A DNA stretch of 64,000 nucleotides from Lineus longissimus (GCF_910592395.1 NC_088318.1:17420349-17484348), one strand, 5' to 3'. Positions 39,851 through 53,222 are shown, numbered from the stretch's first letter. Numbers and translations: made by a program. The notes: generated by a model from the letters alone, not told the origin.

Positions 39851-42800
39851 GAAGACTTTTATATGTTGCCTCATGATGCTGTGGTAATTACTGCCTCAGA
39901 GCCCTTCTTTAAAATAGCCAATTTGATTCATGCCGATTTACATTAGGGGCAAGTCGATTAGCAAAAGACCAAACCATCATACGTAAATGCAGCCAGTACC
40001 GCCTAGCGAGATGCTGGCAGCCAATTGTCACATGCAGCCTAATTAAATTAGTAGCACTACTAAAATCAGCGTGGCCAGCAGTTAAGGAAAGGCCCCTCAG
40101 CGACCTCATCTACTCTCCTGAGGATGCACCGGAGGCATTGGAAAGAAGGGTATAGAACGAAAATTCCGGAATCAACTCCATGAACTCATCAAACTATTTT
40201 AAAGCTATTACTGAAGTTAACTGACATAGTAGCAAGGAATTGAAATGACAACAGACACGAAATAGTCAGAGTGAATCTGCTTTTTCTCCTTGGTTCGTGG
40301 AGTTAATTTGGTTAAGCTTTGAGCAAGGTTGTTAATCGCAGGCTAAATGCGATTACAATGAAATATTTTCTTGAAATTATGGAGAAGTATCCCTTCAGGC
40401 ACTGAAAGCGAGGCCAGAGCCCATGCGTTAAGTCTCATAATGCGATCAAGGAGTTCCTGCCATGAAAGTCGTGAACAAAAGAGATGAAATACTACCGAGA
40501 TTTGGACAGCTGCCGGAATTTTGGTTGTTGGTCTGCTTTAGATTTTTGGATACAAGTCATGCCACGATGGTGCAAGTGACCGAAAAAAGTTGAATTCGGT
40601 GCTACTACGTGGTGTCCTCAAAACTGTTAGATTCATGAATGAAAAAGTTTTCCCGCATTGATTTTTACTGGGCCATTCAAAACTTTCAATTTCTATTTTA
40701 GGCGTGTTGGCTATACATGTAGGTGAAAAACCTCTACGTGGTGCATATTCGCAAAAACCATTAAACACTTTCAAACCTTTATTTCCAAGAGTGTTGTAAG
40801 ATTATGATAGCTCTGCCTATGTCGATTCACAACCGCAGCGACACAGAAACTATAGCCTGCCATGGGGATATGAAAGGTAAAAGCATTGCATGGATAATAA
40901 GGAGCATTACTAAGAGGATGGCGGTGACCACAGCTCTTTTACATGTTTTATGCAATGCAATTATCCTGAATACTCCCACCAGGCCAGCGACTGCATATGG
41001 TCGGCTTCAGCTTGCGGACATTCATCCATTATGGCTGGATGGGTCGTAAGAACAAGGCATGTATCTAGGGAGACAGAATGGCTTGAATAGTAGTTTCTAG
41101 AGAAAGTTAACACAGAAGAGTTGAGGGAACAATCCCAGACCACAGTCTATTTTCTGTTTAAAGCCTCATAACTGGCTGACCTTTAGAAACCACCCCATGT
41201 CCTGACCAGGACCAAATGTCTGATCTTAAGCTATCCATATACCCTCCCATGACCATCATGGCAAAACCATCTTATACGGATTGTTACTCAAGCTCCGACC
41301 AAGGCCAGCCTGATCATTCACTGACATCCTAATTACATACCAGAGATTATATCTTCAACCTGACAACTAATCCAGCCAACCAATCTCCCTCCCTCTCTCG
41401 CTGTCATCAGGATAGACCACGTATAAAACTCATAACTCATAAAGCTGGCTCTGCCCACAGCAAGATACTGATGTATCTCGACACGAGCCTCTTATAGGTA
41501 ACCACCTTCCCTCCCTAGGGGGGTCATTAACAAAATACATCTAATACTGCCCCTGACAGAGGTCCAGTTTCATCACTGGCAAGACTACTTGCGCCATGAC
41601 CACAAGCCACACCCTCAGCTTTCTGTCTCCCTCTCCAGACCATCATCAACGAAACCCATCCAATGCTCTCCGTAATCCCACCCTTCAAAGACCACATCTT
41701 ATGCCAGGAGATTCACCCATCAACATTCTGCACAACACCGAACCATAACTTTTCCCGTAATGCCATGAGTTTCCATGACTTCGTGATGTTATCTTTTTCT
41801 CATTGCATTGTTCTTAATGACGAAAATGCTTTATTCACAGACGTGTCTCTGAGGTATTTTTGTACAACTTCTATTTCCCCAAAGGAAGAACAGTCAATTT
41901 CCGTCATCAGTGATACAGCTATTGTGTCAAAACTGAGTATTTTTCTATATTTTCTTTGTCTTGCTTTGTCCATCTATTATTCCATTGAGACAACATTTTG
42001 TCAGACAACGTGAGCTCAAATTCTCTCCAATAATTGTTATTCTCTTCCATTAAGATACTGAGTATCATATTGGCTAGCATGAGTTGACAGAGATTTGACT
42101 TCTCCAGAAAAAAAAAACTTTTGATACTTTCGGTCTTATCTTTTATGTCACTAATACTGTGTGTGACTCCTGTCACTGTCCTTTTTTTGGCTGCAGGGCA
42201 AAAACTACTCGACTGATGTCCACAATGCAATTCCCTGCATAACAAGCTGCAACCTGTATCTGACTGTTTTCTGCTCGCAGGATCATATGGTGTTCTTCTT
42301 CCGTTTGAGTTTTTCTGACATCCAAATGGCCCCGGCAGCTGATGTCGCCCACAGTTAATGTATCTTTATGGAAATTGGAAACATTGTATTTGAGTGCAGA
42401 TACATGTACACCATAGTGATAATAATAAGTCACAGCCCTTATAGTTCTCCAGAGTTACATTTTCTGACATGTAACTTTTTGTAATGTAATCGACAAAGTC
42501 AAAGATGAATCAACAAGTTGGAAATGTAGGGTGTCTCCATCTTTTAGAACCCCTAGAAACTTGGCAGCGTTCGCCAACAACTCGACTAGTGGGTTATAAT
42601 CAATGAATACACTTGACTTCCTTCCCACAATGAAAAGGCTGGGGGCCATTGTGCTCACCTGTATTTAGGTAACGACTTAATTGTTAATGAATGTTTCTTG
42701 AGATATGACCGAGGAAGACTCTGAGGTACTAATAGTATCTGTATCCTAATCATAGGGCACTTCATCTGTCCATGTGGAAGTCCGCTGCCTGGCTCCAACA

Positions 42801-42915
42801 ATAATAACAAGACATTTGCTAACCTGGATAGGATATCCAGTTGTCAAAGATATAAATGGTCGTATCTCTGGAATGGATGGGGCAAATTGCATGGGGTTTT
42901 CTGTATTGTATGAAT

Positions 42916-42917
<2 letters not shown>
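39851..42917. other. Gene desert, part 9
   Basis: No gene is supported. Several overlapping minus-strand frames at 41919-42658 have no recognisable domain. Confidence 0.35.
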
Positions 42918-42948
<31 letters not shown>

Positions 42949-43000
42949 TCAAAATTGTATACTGTTATACGAAATAAACATTAATAATAATAATAATTGT
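42918..43000. repeat. T29 homopolymer and AAT microsatellite
   Basis: An uninterrupted run of 29 T (42918-42946) is followed at 42979-42997 by a short (AAT)n tract. The T run could be the poly(A) tail of a minus-strand retroposed sequence, but I cannot identify such a sequence to its right. Confidence 0.75.
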
Positions 43001-43189
43001 TGGGTGCAGTATTGATATCCTCTTACAGCAGGAAATAACAAAATACCTAGAATATGGACCTTCCAGATGTAAGAAGATCGTGATCAACCTTACCTTTCGG
43101 ATAATGTACAACAAATATGAACTTAATTGTCATTGCAGTCAAGAAACATGCCATAGTTAGGCCGCCAAACAGCAAATTCAAGGCATTTG

Positions 43190-43447
43190 ACCTGTATGAC
43201 CTTGAAAAGTAGGTCAAATCAAAAACATGTTTTCAGTTTTGGCCCCCTGGTGGCCAAGTCAAATCAGACCGGACCAAAATTCAGTGTCAAAGGTCATCTG
43301 ACCAAGGGGGTCATGTATACAAAGTTGTTGAGTCCATAGCCCTAGCGGTTAAGAAACGTGCCACTGTTTTTGAAATACGATACGACGGACGACGACGACT
43401 ACGATGGACACTGCGCTATTGTATAGACTCACCGTACCGGTGAGCCA
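43190..43447. repeat. Dispersed repeat with hairpin and GACG-type tail, copy 3
   Basis: It opens with TGACCTTGAAAAGTAGGTCAAA (as in copy 2). It contains a hairpin with stem TTGGCC (43239-43244) and GGCCAA (43252-43257) around the loop CCCTGGT, the same architecture as copy 1. It continues to TACAAAGTTGTTGAGTCCAT and AAGAAACGTGCC, then a (GACGACG)n tail (about 43383-43404). It ends in a perfect 7-bp palindrome, CTCACCG-TAC-CGGTGAG (43428-43444). This is the most complete copy of the family in the window. It is non-coding. Confidence 0.6.
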
Positions 43448-43717
43448 ACAAGTGGCACGAACAAAGTGCTGCCGTCTGTGAAATCAGTCACACAACTGAT
43501 TCAAGGCATTTTGATACTGCTCTTTGTATCAATGGATTCAGGATTCAGTGCGTTTCCAGGACAACCACAGCAAGCACTTGACATTTCATCGAGCTACCTA
43601 AGGGTGAGCTTGTGGGTAATGTTGAATGGGATTGTCAAATCCACCATATATTCATAGCAAAGGCTGGATGTTTTCAACAATTACAATGTTTACACATCTA
43701 TCAACAATATGTCAATA
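43448..43717. other. Intergenic spacer
   Basis: It contains an open frame (43466-43657) that has a hydrophobic start but no recognised domain. It is unsupported as a gene. Confidence 0.3.
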
Positions 43718-43815
43718 TGATAGAACACCTACCTTGATATTGATAGAACACTTACCTTGATGGAACACTTACCTTGATAGAACACCTACTTTGATAGAAC
43801 ACCTACATGCACCTT
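43718..43815. repeat. Short tandem repeat, 17-bp unit, five copies
   Basis: The unit TGATAGAACACCTACCT starts at 43718, 43741, 43758, 43775 and 43792. Spacing is 17 bp except after the first copy (23 bp, with a 6-bp insertion). Confidence 0.75.
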
Positions 43816-46524
43816 CAAATTAGATCTTCACTGTACACTGTACAAGTGTAAGTACTTACCTGAAAATAGAAAAATTAAGAAATAAGTTTATATTTTCATA
43901 CAGAAATGAACTTAAAAGCATAATTGATGGGTTGTAGACAGGCTCTGACCATGCTCCTTGCAGGTATGGAGAGCATGGAAAGGGTCCCAAACAAAACAAG
44001 AAGGATTGACTTTTTGATCGTTCTGTTGTTAACGTGCGGAAGAAAACTGAGTTGCATCCATTTTTTCACAATCGAATGGAATATTTGCATCTGGCTTTTT
44101 TCATGTCATCATCCGCCTGTGATGTTTTTGCTAAAGCCGAATTAGCCCTTGCTGTCTTTCTCGAACTGGCCTACAAGGAGCGACTGCCCATCAATGAAAA
44201 TGTGCTCAGCTTTTACAAAACAACCTCAGGTTTGTGCAGATTGTGACAGCAGTTTTGTCGATTGCTCTGAGCATTGCTCCCAGTGAACACCAGATTGAAA
44301 CACCATGATGCTTCAGTGTCAGATTCACATCACAGATGGCATGACTACAAAGTTTTGCACTAATGACGTTGTGCTGTTAGATCTGATTTTGTATGGCCTT
44401 TGTTTCAAATGATTAGAGAATCCCCACAGTTAGTCCCAAATGACTGGGCGATGAATTACTGAGACTCTTATGAAGAGCACATCTAACATGTCTTAATTAG
44501 AATAGCACAGTCCCGACTAACGATCCAACAGTTAATGTAATCAATATAAATGCTAACTGGTTTGTAATACAGACAGTAATGGTGAGTTGCAGTGGTGTTT
44601 GCATAACACTCTAAAAGGGAGATGATCATGAATTTGCTGCTAACGAGGATAAATCTGCATGTTTTCGCCGCATTGATGCTCAGAAACTTCCTCATTTGGA
44701 ATTTGTCCAAGGATCTGAGTTTACAACTGCCGGCATTGGATATCCATGTACCAGATACATGTAGTGTCATCGTCACTTATGTTATTCAAATGTTGCTAGA
44801 ACACCACCAACATATGGTACATCCAAACTGAACCAAATAAATTACCATTTTCAGCATTATTTACCGAGAGACACAACCATACCCAACACACAGTACAATG
44901 CCCAATCGACGCACCTACATTTCCAAATATGAGTGGAATGCTTAAATTGAGCGTGCGGACTGCCACTCGAAATTTCATTCTAAAGTGATGGGACTGCAAT
45001 GTTCTTTAATAGAGAAAACATTACAAGGGCACTAGATCCTTGGTCTTCTAAAGTCAAAGGAAGGGAATTCACATATCACACGGGCTTCTCACCTCACCTG
45101 GAAAGGACCTGGATTCTATATAGCATTCTTAATTTTCAGTGAGGTCATGTTATTATGACCAAGATGACTGGCCAGACCAAGCTGGCCACCTAATACTGAC
45201 ATCGACTTTATTTGCCCCTCTCTCACACAACGACATATAGTATTGTTTTCATGTCAAATCTCAACGGACTATCAACGATACCAGCCAGAACAATGTGTTC
45301 CTACTTGACACAGCATTTGACCAGATTTACGTGATTCTAAACGTCGTCAGTTTCTAATCACACCTGACATCATCATCGATACTTCTCATCATATCAAAAC
45401 CACCAACGACGGTCGATATTATTCGGCGACCGGTGCCGCCTAGTGACGGGAAACCACGGCAGCCAATTGTAACGCAAGACGCAACATCAGCAGAGCGGAG
45501 CTTGGGCGACAACGTCGACGAGAAACGTTCTCTCACAGCTGGTATCGTCATGGTGATGAACTGCAATAAATCTGACATTATGGTATCGATGAAATACTCT
45601 TAAGATCAGTGACTGGATTATCGTATTTTATTCAGTAATATCACTAACTGTTCACGTTTATAAGATGTTTCTTGCAAGACTCCCATTTGAGACTCGATTG
45701 CGAGGTAGGTCAATCTTAATTGGTTTCACGTTAATTCCCAATAGGGTAATTCCTACTAGCATAGACAAGCACATTTCATTAATTCTTGAGGACAAGGTAT
45801 AAAATCTCAGGTGAGGGTTACAGGGTTAGGGTAAGATTTAGACCAAGTGTTTAAATGACTGCCGTAAGAATAGCCAGTTGTTTGTAAGTAAAATGCAATA
45901 GAGCCATAAAAATAACTACATTTAGATCAAGATGGGGGAATATTGACTCCGTTTCACATAATAGCCTCTCTTGAGCCAGACACAGGTCTGTTACCTCAGA
46001 GAATATACAGAGAGCATCAGGTACTCTGCTATCATTGTCACTTACTAGTCATTGTTTGATTGCAATTAGCTGTCTGAGTGTCTATGTATCAATGGGCTAC
46101 TTGTGAGGTATCATAGTTTACAGTCAATGAAAACTCGAGGTGTAAATCACCCTCTTGTCAGAAGAACTGAACATCTTTGTCACCATCCTGGGGCAGTAGT
46201 ACAGGAGATCAGGGCCCAAGGTACAACCTAGTCGGGCGCTGCCTGCAACTGATACCAATACTGATGTTTCGCCAATATCTATAGCATCAATATAACACTA
46301 ACTGACTGAATGCTAATCAGTGTTACCATGCCATTCCACCATTATCTTTTCATGTCACATGTGATCGCTCCCAAAAGAGTATAAATTCTTAACTTCAATG
46401 TTTTATGGCCAATTAGTCGTTAATGCTGCCATTCTGATGCACCGCTTGTCCTAATTCTAAACACTCACTAGGGATGCATTAATATCATGTCTTCAAAAAC
46501 ATTGATAAATTGTCATTCTGTGGA
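43816..46524. other. Gene desert, part 10
   Basis: An open frame running 44010-44246 has helical-looking composition but no acceptor-supported start and no recognised family. No other feature is supported. Confidence 0.35.
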
Positions 46525-46900
46525 GACCTGTGTCTGTGGGGATCTGCCTCAGTAGACCTGTCTCTTTAGAGACCTGTTTCCGTGGAGACCCACCTATGTG
46601 GAGACCTGTGTCTGTGGGGATCTGCCTCAGTAGACCTGTCTCTGTAGAGACCTGTTTCCGTGGAGACCCACCTATGTGGAGACCTGTGTCTGTGGGGATC
46701 TGCCTCAGTAGACCTGTCTCTTTAGAAACCTGTTTCCGTGGAGACCCACTGATGTGGAGACCTGTGTCTGTGGGGATCTGCCTCAGTAGACCTGTCTCTT
46801 TCGAGACCTGTTTCCGTGGAGACCCACCAATGTGGAGACCTGCCTCTGTGGACAACTGCCTATCTGGAGACCTGCCTCTGTGGACACCTTCCTATGTGGA
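46525..46900. repeat. Minisatellite, 78-bp higher-order unit, four copies
   Basis: Units beginning GACCTGTGTCTGTGGGGATC start at exactly 46525, 46603, 46681 and 46759 and are nearly identical. A diverged tail of GTGGA(G/C)ACC.. units continues from 46837 to about 46900. Each 78-bp unit is itself built of five related 15-16-bp subunits of the form GTGGAGACCTGTNTCT, so this is a higher-order repeat. Since 78 equals 26 codons, frames stay open on both strands (plus 46530-47045, minus 46855-46493) with 26-residue peptide repeats. I take these as by-products of the array, not genes. Confidence 0.85.
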
Positions 46901-48098
46901 CACCCGTCTCATTGAAAAGCACTGTATAAAGTCTTCAGACAATCGACATCGCCAATATCCGAGACGATCGGGTCTACTGTCTTCACTTACTCTTCATATG
47001 ACTGCATGTACAAGCGATCCAATTACTATCTTTATTATTCCATGAGAAGCCCATATTGTTGTAAAAACACAACTTCTGATAATGTCATACCATTTACCGA
47101 CACTGACAGTGCAAAGATAAAGCCAATTACTGAACGTTAGCATACCCTGCTCGGAATATTTTATGCTAGTGGTTCAAATTTATAGCGTACAACATTTTAT
47201 GAACTTGCGCGAAAAGCTTTTTTGCCATGTTGTATCATGGAGCCAGCTGTCACACTGCAAAGAGATTGTACATTAGTCTGGTAATTGCGCTGAACATTAG
47301 CGTGCTCCGACGAATATTTCACTCATTTTAAACATCATATCAGAGAAAGTGTTTGTGTCATGCTATTCGAACATTTAGAACTTGCATTTTCAATGGATGG
47401 TAACATTCCTCGGCAGTTTGCAGGAGGTGATTGGTCTGCTTCATTCTGATCGCAGTTTTAAGAAACTCCCCACATCGGCCTGATCCTAGCCAGATAATTA
47501 CTGCCCATGTCTATCCAATGATGCACAAAGACTGAGATTTGTGACTAAGTTTGCTCATGGGCACTTCACTAGTACTACATTGTACTTTACTATTCCTCAA
47601 AGCTCCACAGGGCATGCTGGTCTCTTCATGAGACAGACAGACGTGCCATGGGCACAGCCATTTAATCCTAGTTGGATAATTGCGGTCCATGTTTCTCAGC
47701 CATGCCTGAAGCATACATGAGATTAATTCATTTTCTGTGGTCCCATCGGTTATCATGTCCAATATGCCTAACTTGGTCATTAAAGTTTTATACCAAGACA
47801 AGAAGAGCTTTTCTAAGGTTGACTGCTATTCTACTGCAGGCCAGACATCATCAGACAAGCGACACCTATTCACATCACAAATTTTACCTATCCAACAACT
47901 TAACAAGTATTCTTTCTATCAGGCCTTGGCTTTTGCAGTTGTTGATGAACAAGATAGATAATCAACAAAATCACAAAATCTAACCATTCAACCAAGTTGG
48001 ACAAATTATTCTGTCATATTCTATCATTGTAATCCTACGATATAATATTTACTATCCCATCGGAAGCAGATGAAGAACGACCCATCAAATCAGCTCTG
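46901..48098. other. Gene desert, part 11
   Basis: No gene or clear repeat is supported. Confidence 0.35.
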
Positions 48099-48306
48099 TT
48101 GATACAGAAGATTGTCTCGCCACGAGGAATGGGTCAAGTTGTTGTATCTAGGACCAATGTCCGCACGGGGCAATGGTTCATGAACTGACTGCCAATTGGT
48201 GTTTGATACGGAAGATCACCTTCATGTGAGCAATGGCTGAAGTGGTTGTGACCAGGTCTAATGTCCCCATAGGGCAATGTCTTACAAACTGACTAGCAGT
48301 TGGTGT
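48099..48306. repeat. Two-copy direct repeat, about 104-bp spacing
   Basis: TTGATAC(A/G)GAAGAT...GTC(A/T)AATGTCC(G/C)...GGGCAATG...AACTGACT..CA(A/G)TTGGTG occurs at 48099-48202 and again at 48203-48306 with moderate divergence. The two copies are directly adjacent. Confidence 0.6.
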
Positions 48307-51300
48307 TTGCCTACACATGTGATGTAATCTTCATAGAGGAGATGGAAGAACAATTCAGAATCTGAGAAATACAACTTTGTTGGGTGTAAAGTAGATATTG
48401 AAAAAGGTCTCTCTTCATCATAAAGACAGGAATAGGGAGCCAAATTTGTGATGAGCTCTGCAAACTTTGCTTGTTTGTCTGCAAATTCAGCAGGTTTGGT
48501 CTATAACTTGCCATGAACATTTTCTTAGCTGTATCCGCTGGCAGTTAAGTCTCAGTACCATGGTTTTGCTGACCAATAGAGAACAGTATTATATCGCTTG
48601 GTAACAATGTCAGACATACAATTGTCTGAGAGTAGCTTATTAAGATGAAATAAAACATGATCCACCATGTGGGCCATCAGTAACATTGGGCAGCCAAAAA
48701 TGACTGTCCACCATACCAGGCAGTATCTGAGCTAGAGCAAATGGTAATATATGGGCATGAGGTGGGGGGAATATCCGATCTAGCCATTACAGGATTGCCC
48801 TGGAGCATGAACTGATATATCGATCACATAAGTTGTTCCAGTCCGTGATGAAGCGTGCCGGGGATGGTTAGCTGACGGGGTATGTTAGACACAGTGTTGA
48901 CTTCTTATGAGGTGGCACTTGTCACTTGTCACCAGGGGTAGGGTTCCATTCCTGGACTATTCTGAGCACTCCTAGCTGGTTCCATTCCATTCCTTATTCA
49001 ACAGAACCTTATCAATGGCACTTTCCTCCTTCCCTTCATATCGACGTCACCATCAGTAGGTAACCTTGTCTTTGTCCTTGTATCCTTGCCTTTATGGCCC
49101 ATCATCTTGATATTTGGCCATTTCCAATTCACCTGCCTGCAAATAATGTCCAGGCAATATAGCTTTTCATAAATATCAGATCCATCCTCATATCAGATAA
49201 CACAAACATATTATCCATAAGTAGTTTGCCCTCGCCTGTTCATTTCGACCCACTTCAGAACTGTAGCACTCTAGCAATGACCAGATCAAGCGGACCCATG
49301 AATCATAAACTAGGCAGCTCAGTTGTCTCACCACAGACTAGATTACCATGTCATAAGCGTTAAGAAGAGCAGCTGATGGGGCCATAATAGCCATATCTCT
49401 CCATCACACTACAAGTATGGTCAAATAATGTGCCTGAATTAACCATTTGATAAGAGTATCCTTGATTTACAGCTGATATTCTACATGTATCAAAGACCAC
49501 CATTGTTTTCAGGTTATGTCTGACTCCATCTTACAATTGTCAGATTTACTGTCCACCCACAGGCAAAGCACAGCAGTTGGAGACACCACATAACGTCATT
49601 GCCGGGTAAATCGATAAGAAAGGTCAAACATGGTGTCTAAATTGTCCGACTGATATGGAAATCCCCTAGAGTGGCAGCCAATATTCTATCGATACTATTA
49701 AGACAAGCTGTTGAATGATAGATCTGTTGTGGGCAAAGGTCAAAGGGTCTAAGATTGGTCGAGATGGACGTTATATTGAGCAATTTCACTCGAGACTTAA
49801 ACTCATGATGTCTTTGTCCATAGCAAAATCCCAAAAGACTTCGAAATAAACTTCAACATGCAGGTTTTCACAAAACAACCTTTTGAGAAGCACAGGTGGC
49901 AAAGTATATTCAGCCAAGTTGTAAAACATGGGTAGTGTTGTCCATGTAATTCTAGTACACCCTTGACTGTCACGGAGCTATGATATTTTTCTGGCAACAA
50001 GTGTGCAGAATTCACCTATTGCCTTCTCATCTCGCCTCTAATATTGAATAAAACGCCATACATATATCTGTAAAAGTATGGCGCATTGTTACAAATACTC
50101 AGCCCCTAGATCCATCTGCATATACGGAAAGCCCAGCGGACCAAGAAACAATATCGGAAGTTTATCCGACAAATGTCTGCTTCCTTTCTTCCCAGGGTGT
50201 ATTGACTGCCTTCAGAGAAACAGCTTGCTTTGACAGACAGACTTGGAGAATAACTAATTAGTATCAGGAATCCTGAGGTGTTCTTAAGAAATCTTTGGTA
50301 TACGAGGTTGAGATGTTCATTGTTGTTCTCAATGCAATATTCAAATGTTTTGATTTCCATTTATTTTTCTCAATCATGCTCATTGTCTATTCTCTGAGCA
50401 AGCAACATGATGTCAACACCTCGACCCTAGATCCATCAGCATTGTTGAAAAACCCAGTGGACCAAACACGAACCTGATACCATTGGCTTTTTTATTGTGG
50501 GATGGATGGTGTGAATGTCATGAATAATGCTAAGGGTCAGTAAGACCATCGTATTACAGTATCGTTATCGATGTGATGATGTTTAGAGTCTTGCAAAGAA
50601 AAGCAAAGCTATTCAGCCAAAAACATGGCAAATCAACGTTAATAAGTTTCTGTATGGAGAGATCTCTGCAAAAAATGTTTTGCGCAGCACGACTTACAAG
50701 ATTGTCTTAGCCAATGCCGCATTATACCAATGCTTAGCAACGAGAACTGATTAGCGAAGAAAATCTATTCATGTAACTAAGGAATTATGGTCCATGATGT
50801 ATTGACTGAGGGGAAACTGCACTAATAATTTGTATCATTTTAGCTGAGCAGGCTTTTGAAAGAAAGATTTAATTAGGAGATTTTACATGATGTGATTAAG
50901 AGCTTTGTGGAATGGGATCTAATCAAGATGAATTTGTAATCTCAGATTTGATAATGTTGCTTGACAATGTCATGCACAGCATTCAGCTAGTTACAACATA
51001 CAGTGTTGAACTCACCAGTCACCTGTTGATAACCACCAATTGCAATCACTCTGCTTGGAATGGCTTGCTCTTCATATCTTTTATGACCTTTCCAAGGAAC
51101 GACCATGTCAAAAGCGCTTGACAAAACTCTTTGGAACAATTTCTGTGATCCACCTGTCTACAGATGTCACCACCATTGCCTAAATGTTGATTGTAGAGAA
51201 CCAAATCGCCCTCCATCCAACATGAAACCAGACGCCGATACTCTCTCCAAGGACCCCTCGTCAGTCACAGCTGACAACCACAGCAGCCATCAATCGTGTT

Positions 51301-53090
51301 GGAATGTCGGCTCACATCCAATAACACCAAGTGCACATCAAAGAAATTCATCGCTTTTGCCGCTGTAAATAACTAATTTCACTCCCAAAGGAATTGTGAT
51401 CAGGGTGGAATGAGATCTGGATGTTAGAAAGTCACGCTTTTGAGCAAATAGCTTTTTGCCTTTACAACAAAAAATTGACTGACTTTTAGCAGTTGAAATG
51501 ACACCGAATCCATTCAACCTGATGGATGATGCTATTTTTAGAAAGTGAAGTCAACAATCCAACTATAATGTTCTAATTCTTCTTCCCCTTCTTTCTCTTC
51601 TTCTTCAGCATTTGCCGCTCTGCACTTGAAGGTGTTATTCTCAGGGCAGTATTCCTCCTCTAAGGCGGGGTGAGGGGTTTTACGTACCTCTACGGTTAGG
51701 CAATTCATGGCGCATTCATTGGCCTTGTGACGTCGTCTTCAGCCAGAGGTCAAGTTAGGCTCCTCTGAACATTCCACTGATCCCCAGTGGAATGAAATTC
51801 AAACCATCAAGTCACACATCATTTGCATCACTAGCTGTACCAATCCAAGCATCAACAAAGCCTTGTGTCGCCAGTTATTTCCCACTGGAGCAAGAGAATT
51901 GCCCTTGATGTTATTGATGATTGTTTAACCTTGAGAGTGTTTGAAAGAGGATGACATACATGTATTGACTAAGGGGCGAAAGTTGACTGGCCAACTGGCC
52001 ACAACACGGTTTTCTCATCCTGTTTGAAAGCACTATCCTATCTCGTGTAATATTGATGAGTTTCTCTTTCTTTGGCTATTCTCATTCTATGATGGTGTGC
52101 CCTTTTTTCTTAAAGATGGCCAACTGGCTTAGATATTCTTTGATAGCCCCATCTTAATTGAGGCAAAATCTGCAGTCTTGGCAAGAATCGGATTTTGCCA
52201 TTTCTTTGCCCTGGCCTGGGTATAATGGAGAACATGATAAAAGCCTATAAAACAGTAACAGCTGCATTTGCTTATGAGATCAATGGTCATTCTAGTAGAT
52301 TTACAATGAGTTGCATGAGAAGTGAACAAGGTTGCACAGAAATGTACAACATACATGTAACAAAAGTAAGGCTATTATGTATGGGAGTATTTTGCATCTG
52401 GAGGGACTGGACTGTTGCTGTATCTCTCAAGAGCAGGGCAACCAATCTGATCGGGGCCAGATTTAACAGGCATACGACAAGAAACTGGCCACTAGACTCG
52501 CCATCTCATAAGGTAAAGGCCAGCAAGACCACCAAGAACCAATCTTCCGCCAATGTTTCGGTATCTTTCGCTGGCAGGGTAGCCAATCTGATCGGGGCCA
52601 TAACTCAGGTATACAGCAGCTCCCAGTGGAAGAAATAAAACAGAATCTATCGCAGGTACTGAGGCTGATATTTGGAAGATAGGAAACAGACACTCTGTTA
52701 GTTAGGATATGCGGCAGTTCGGATACACGCGTTGCTGAAGCTGGATTGCTCAAGAATCAGCTAGAAGGAGAGAACGTATTGCCATGGAGAGTCATTCTGT
52801 TGCTTTTCAATGAATTTATCACAGTTAGATGCACAGGTACGCCAGCGACGAACTCGATACGCCACAAGTATGTCTAACCTACATTGTATAGGTGCACATG
52901 TTTCGGATTAACACAACAAATGCAAGGGCAAGGGTTGCCAATCGCTTCAAGCAACGCATAGTCACTTAGCAACAATCTCAGGTGACCATCTCAAACAGAA
53001 AGAGACAGGCTTACAGACTCAAACACCTTGCATACTGAGACCTGAATGGACAATACAGTCACAGGGTGCCAGCGGAATAGGAGACATTGG
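48307..53090. other. Gene desert, part 12, upstream of the receptor gene
   Basis: No gene is supported. A degenerate duplication with 141-bp spacing carries AGGG(C/T)A(A/G)CCAATCTGATCGGGGCCA at about 52434 and 52575. It creates the 147-codon open frame at 52195-52638, which I do not regard as a gene. A TCTTCTTC-rich tract lies at about 51581-51606. Confidence 0.35.
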
Positions 53091-53095
53091 TGACC

Positions 53096-53130
53096 TATAG
53101 TATATATAGAGGCAAATCTGCATCAGTTCG
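53096..53130 (+). promoter_or_regulatory. Putative TATA box and initiator of the receptor gene
   Basis: TATAGTATATATAG at 53096-53109 is followed by an initiator-like TCAGTT at 53123-53128. The spacing from the first TATA to the initiator A (53125) is about 29 bases, within the usual range. Transcription from 53125 would leave a 98-base 5' untranslated region before the ATG at 53223. This is sequence inference only. Confidence 0.4.
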
Positions 53131-53222
53131 CGGCCATTGTAGTGTTCAATGATACTCGGTAGCCATAGTGACTGAGCTTGTTGCGATCCCTCCAACATAC
53201 TGAACAGGAGTCAGAATTCAAG

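Noticed and set aside
44010-44246. Helical-looking plus-strand frame as a coding exon
   Set aside because: A stop lies just upstream with no acceptor between it and the frame, and the family is unknown. A CAG/GTTTGT near the end is a weak donor only.
46530-47045. 171-codon plus-strand frame with 26-residue repeats as a gene
   Set aside because: It is the translation of a 78-bp minisatellite. The opposite strand is equally open, and the non-repeat part has no domain.
52195-52638. 147-codon plus-strand frame as a gene
   Set aside because: It spans a degenerate 141-bp duplication whose spacing is a multiple of three, has no domain, and is overlapped by antisense frames.
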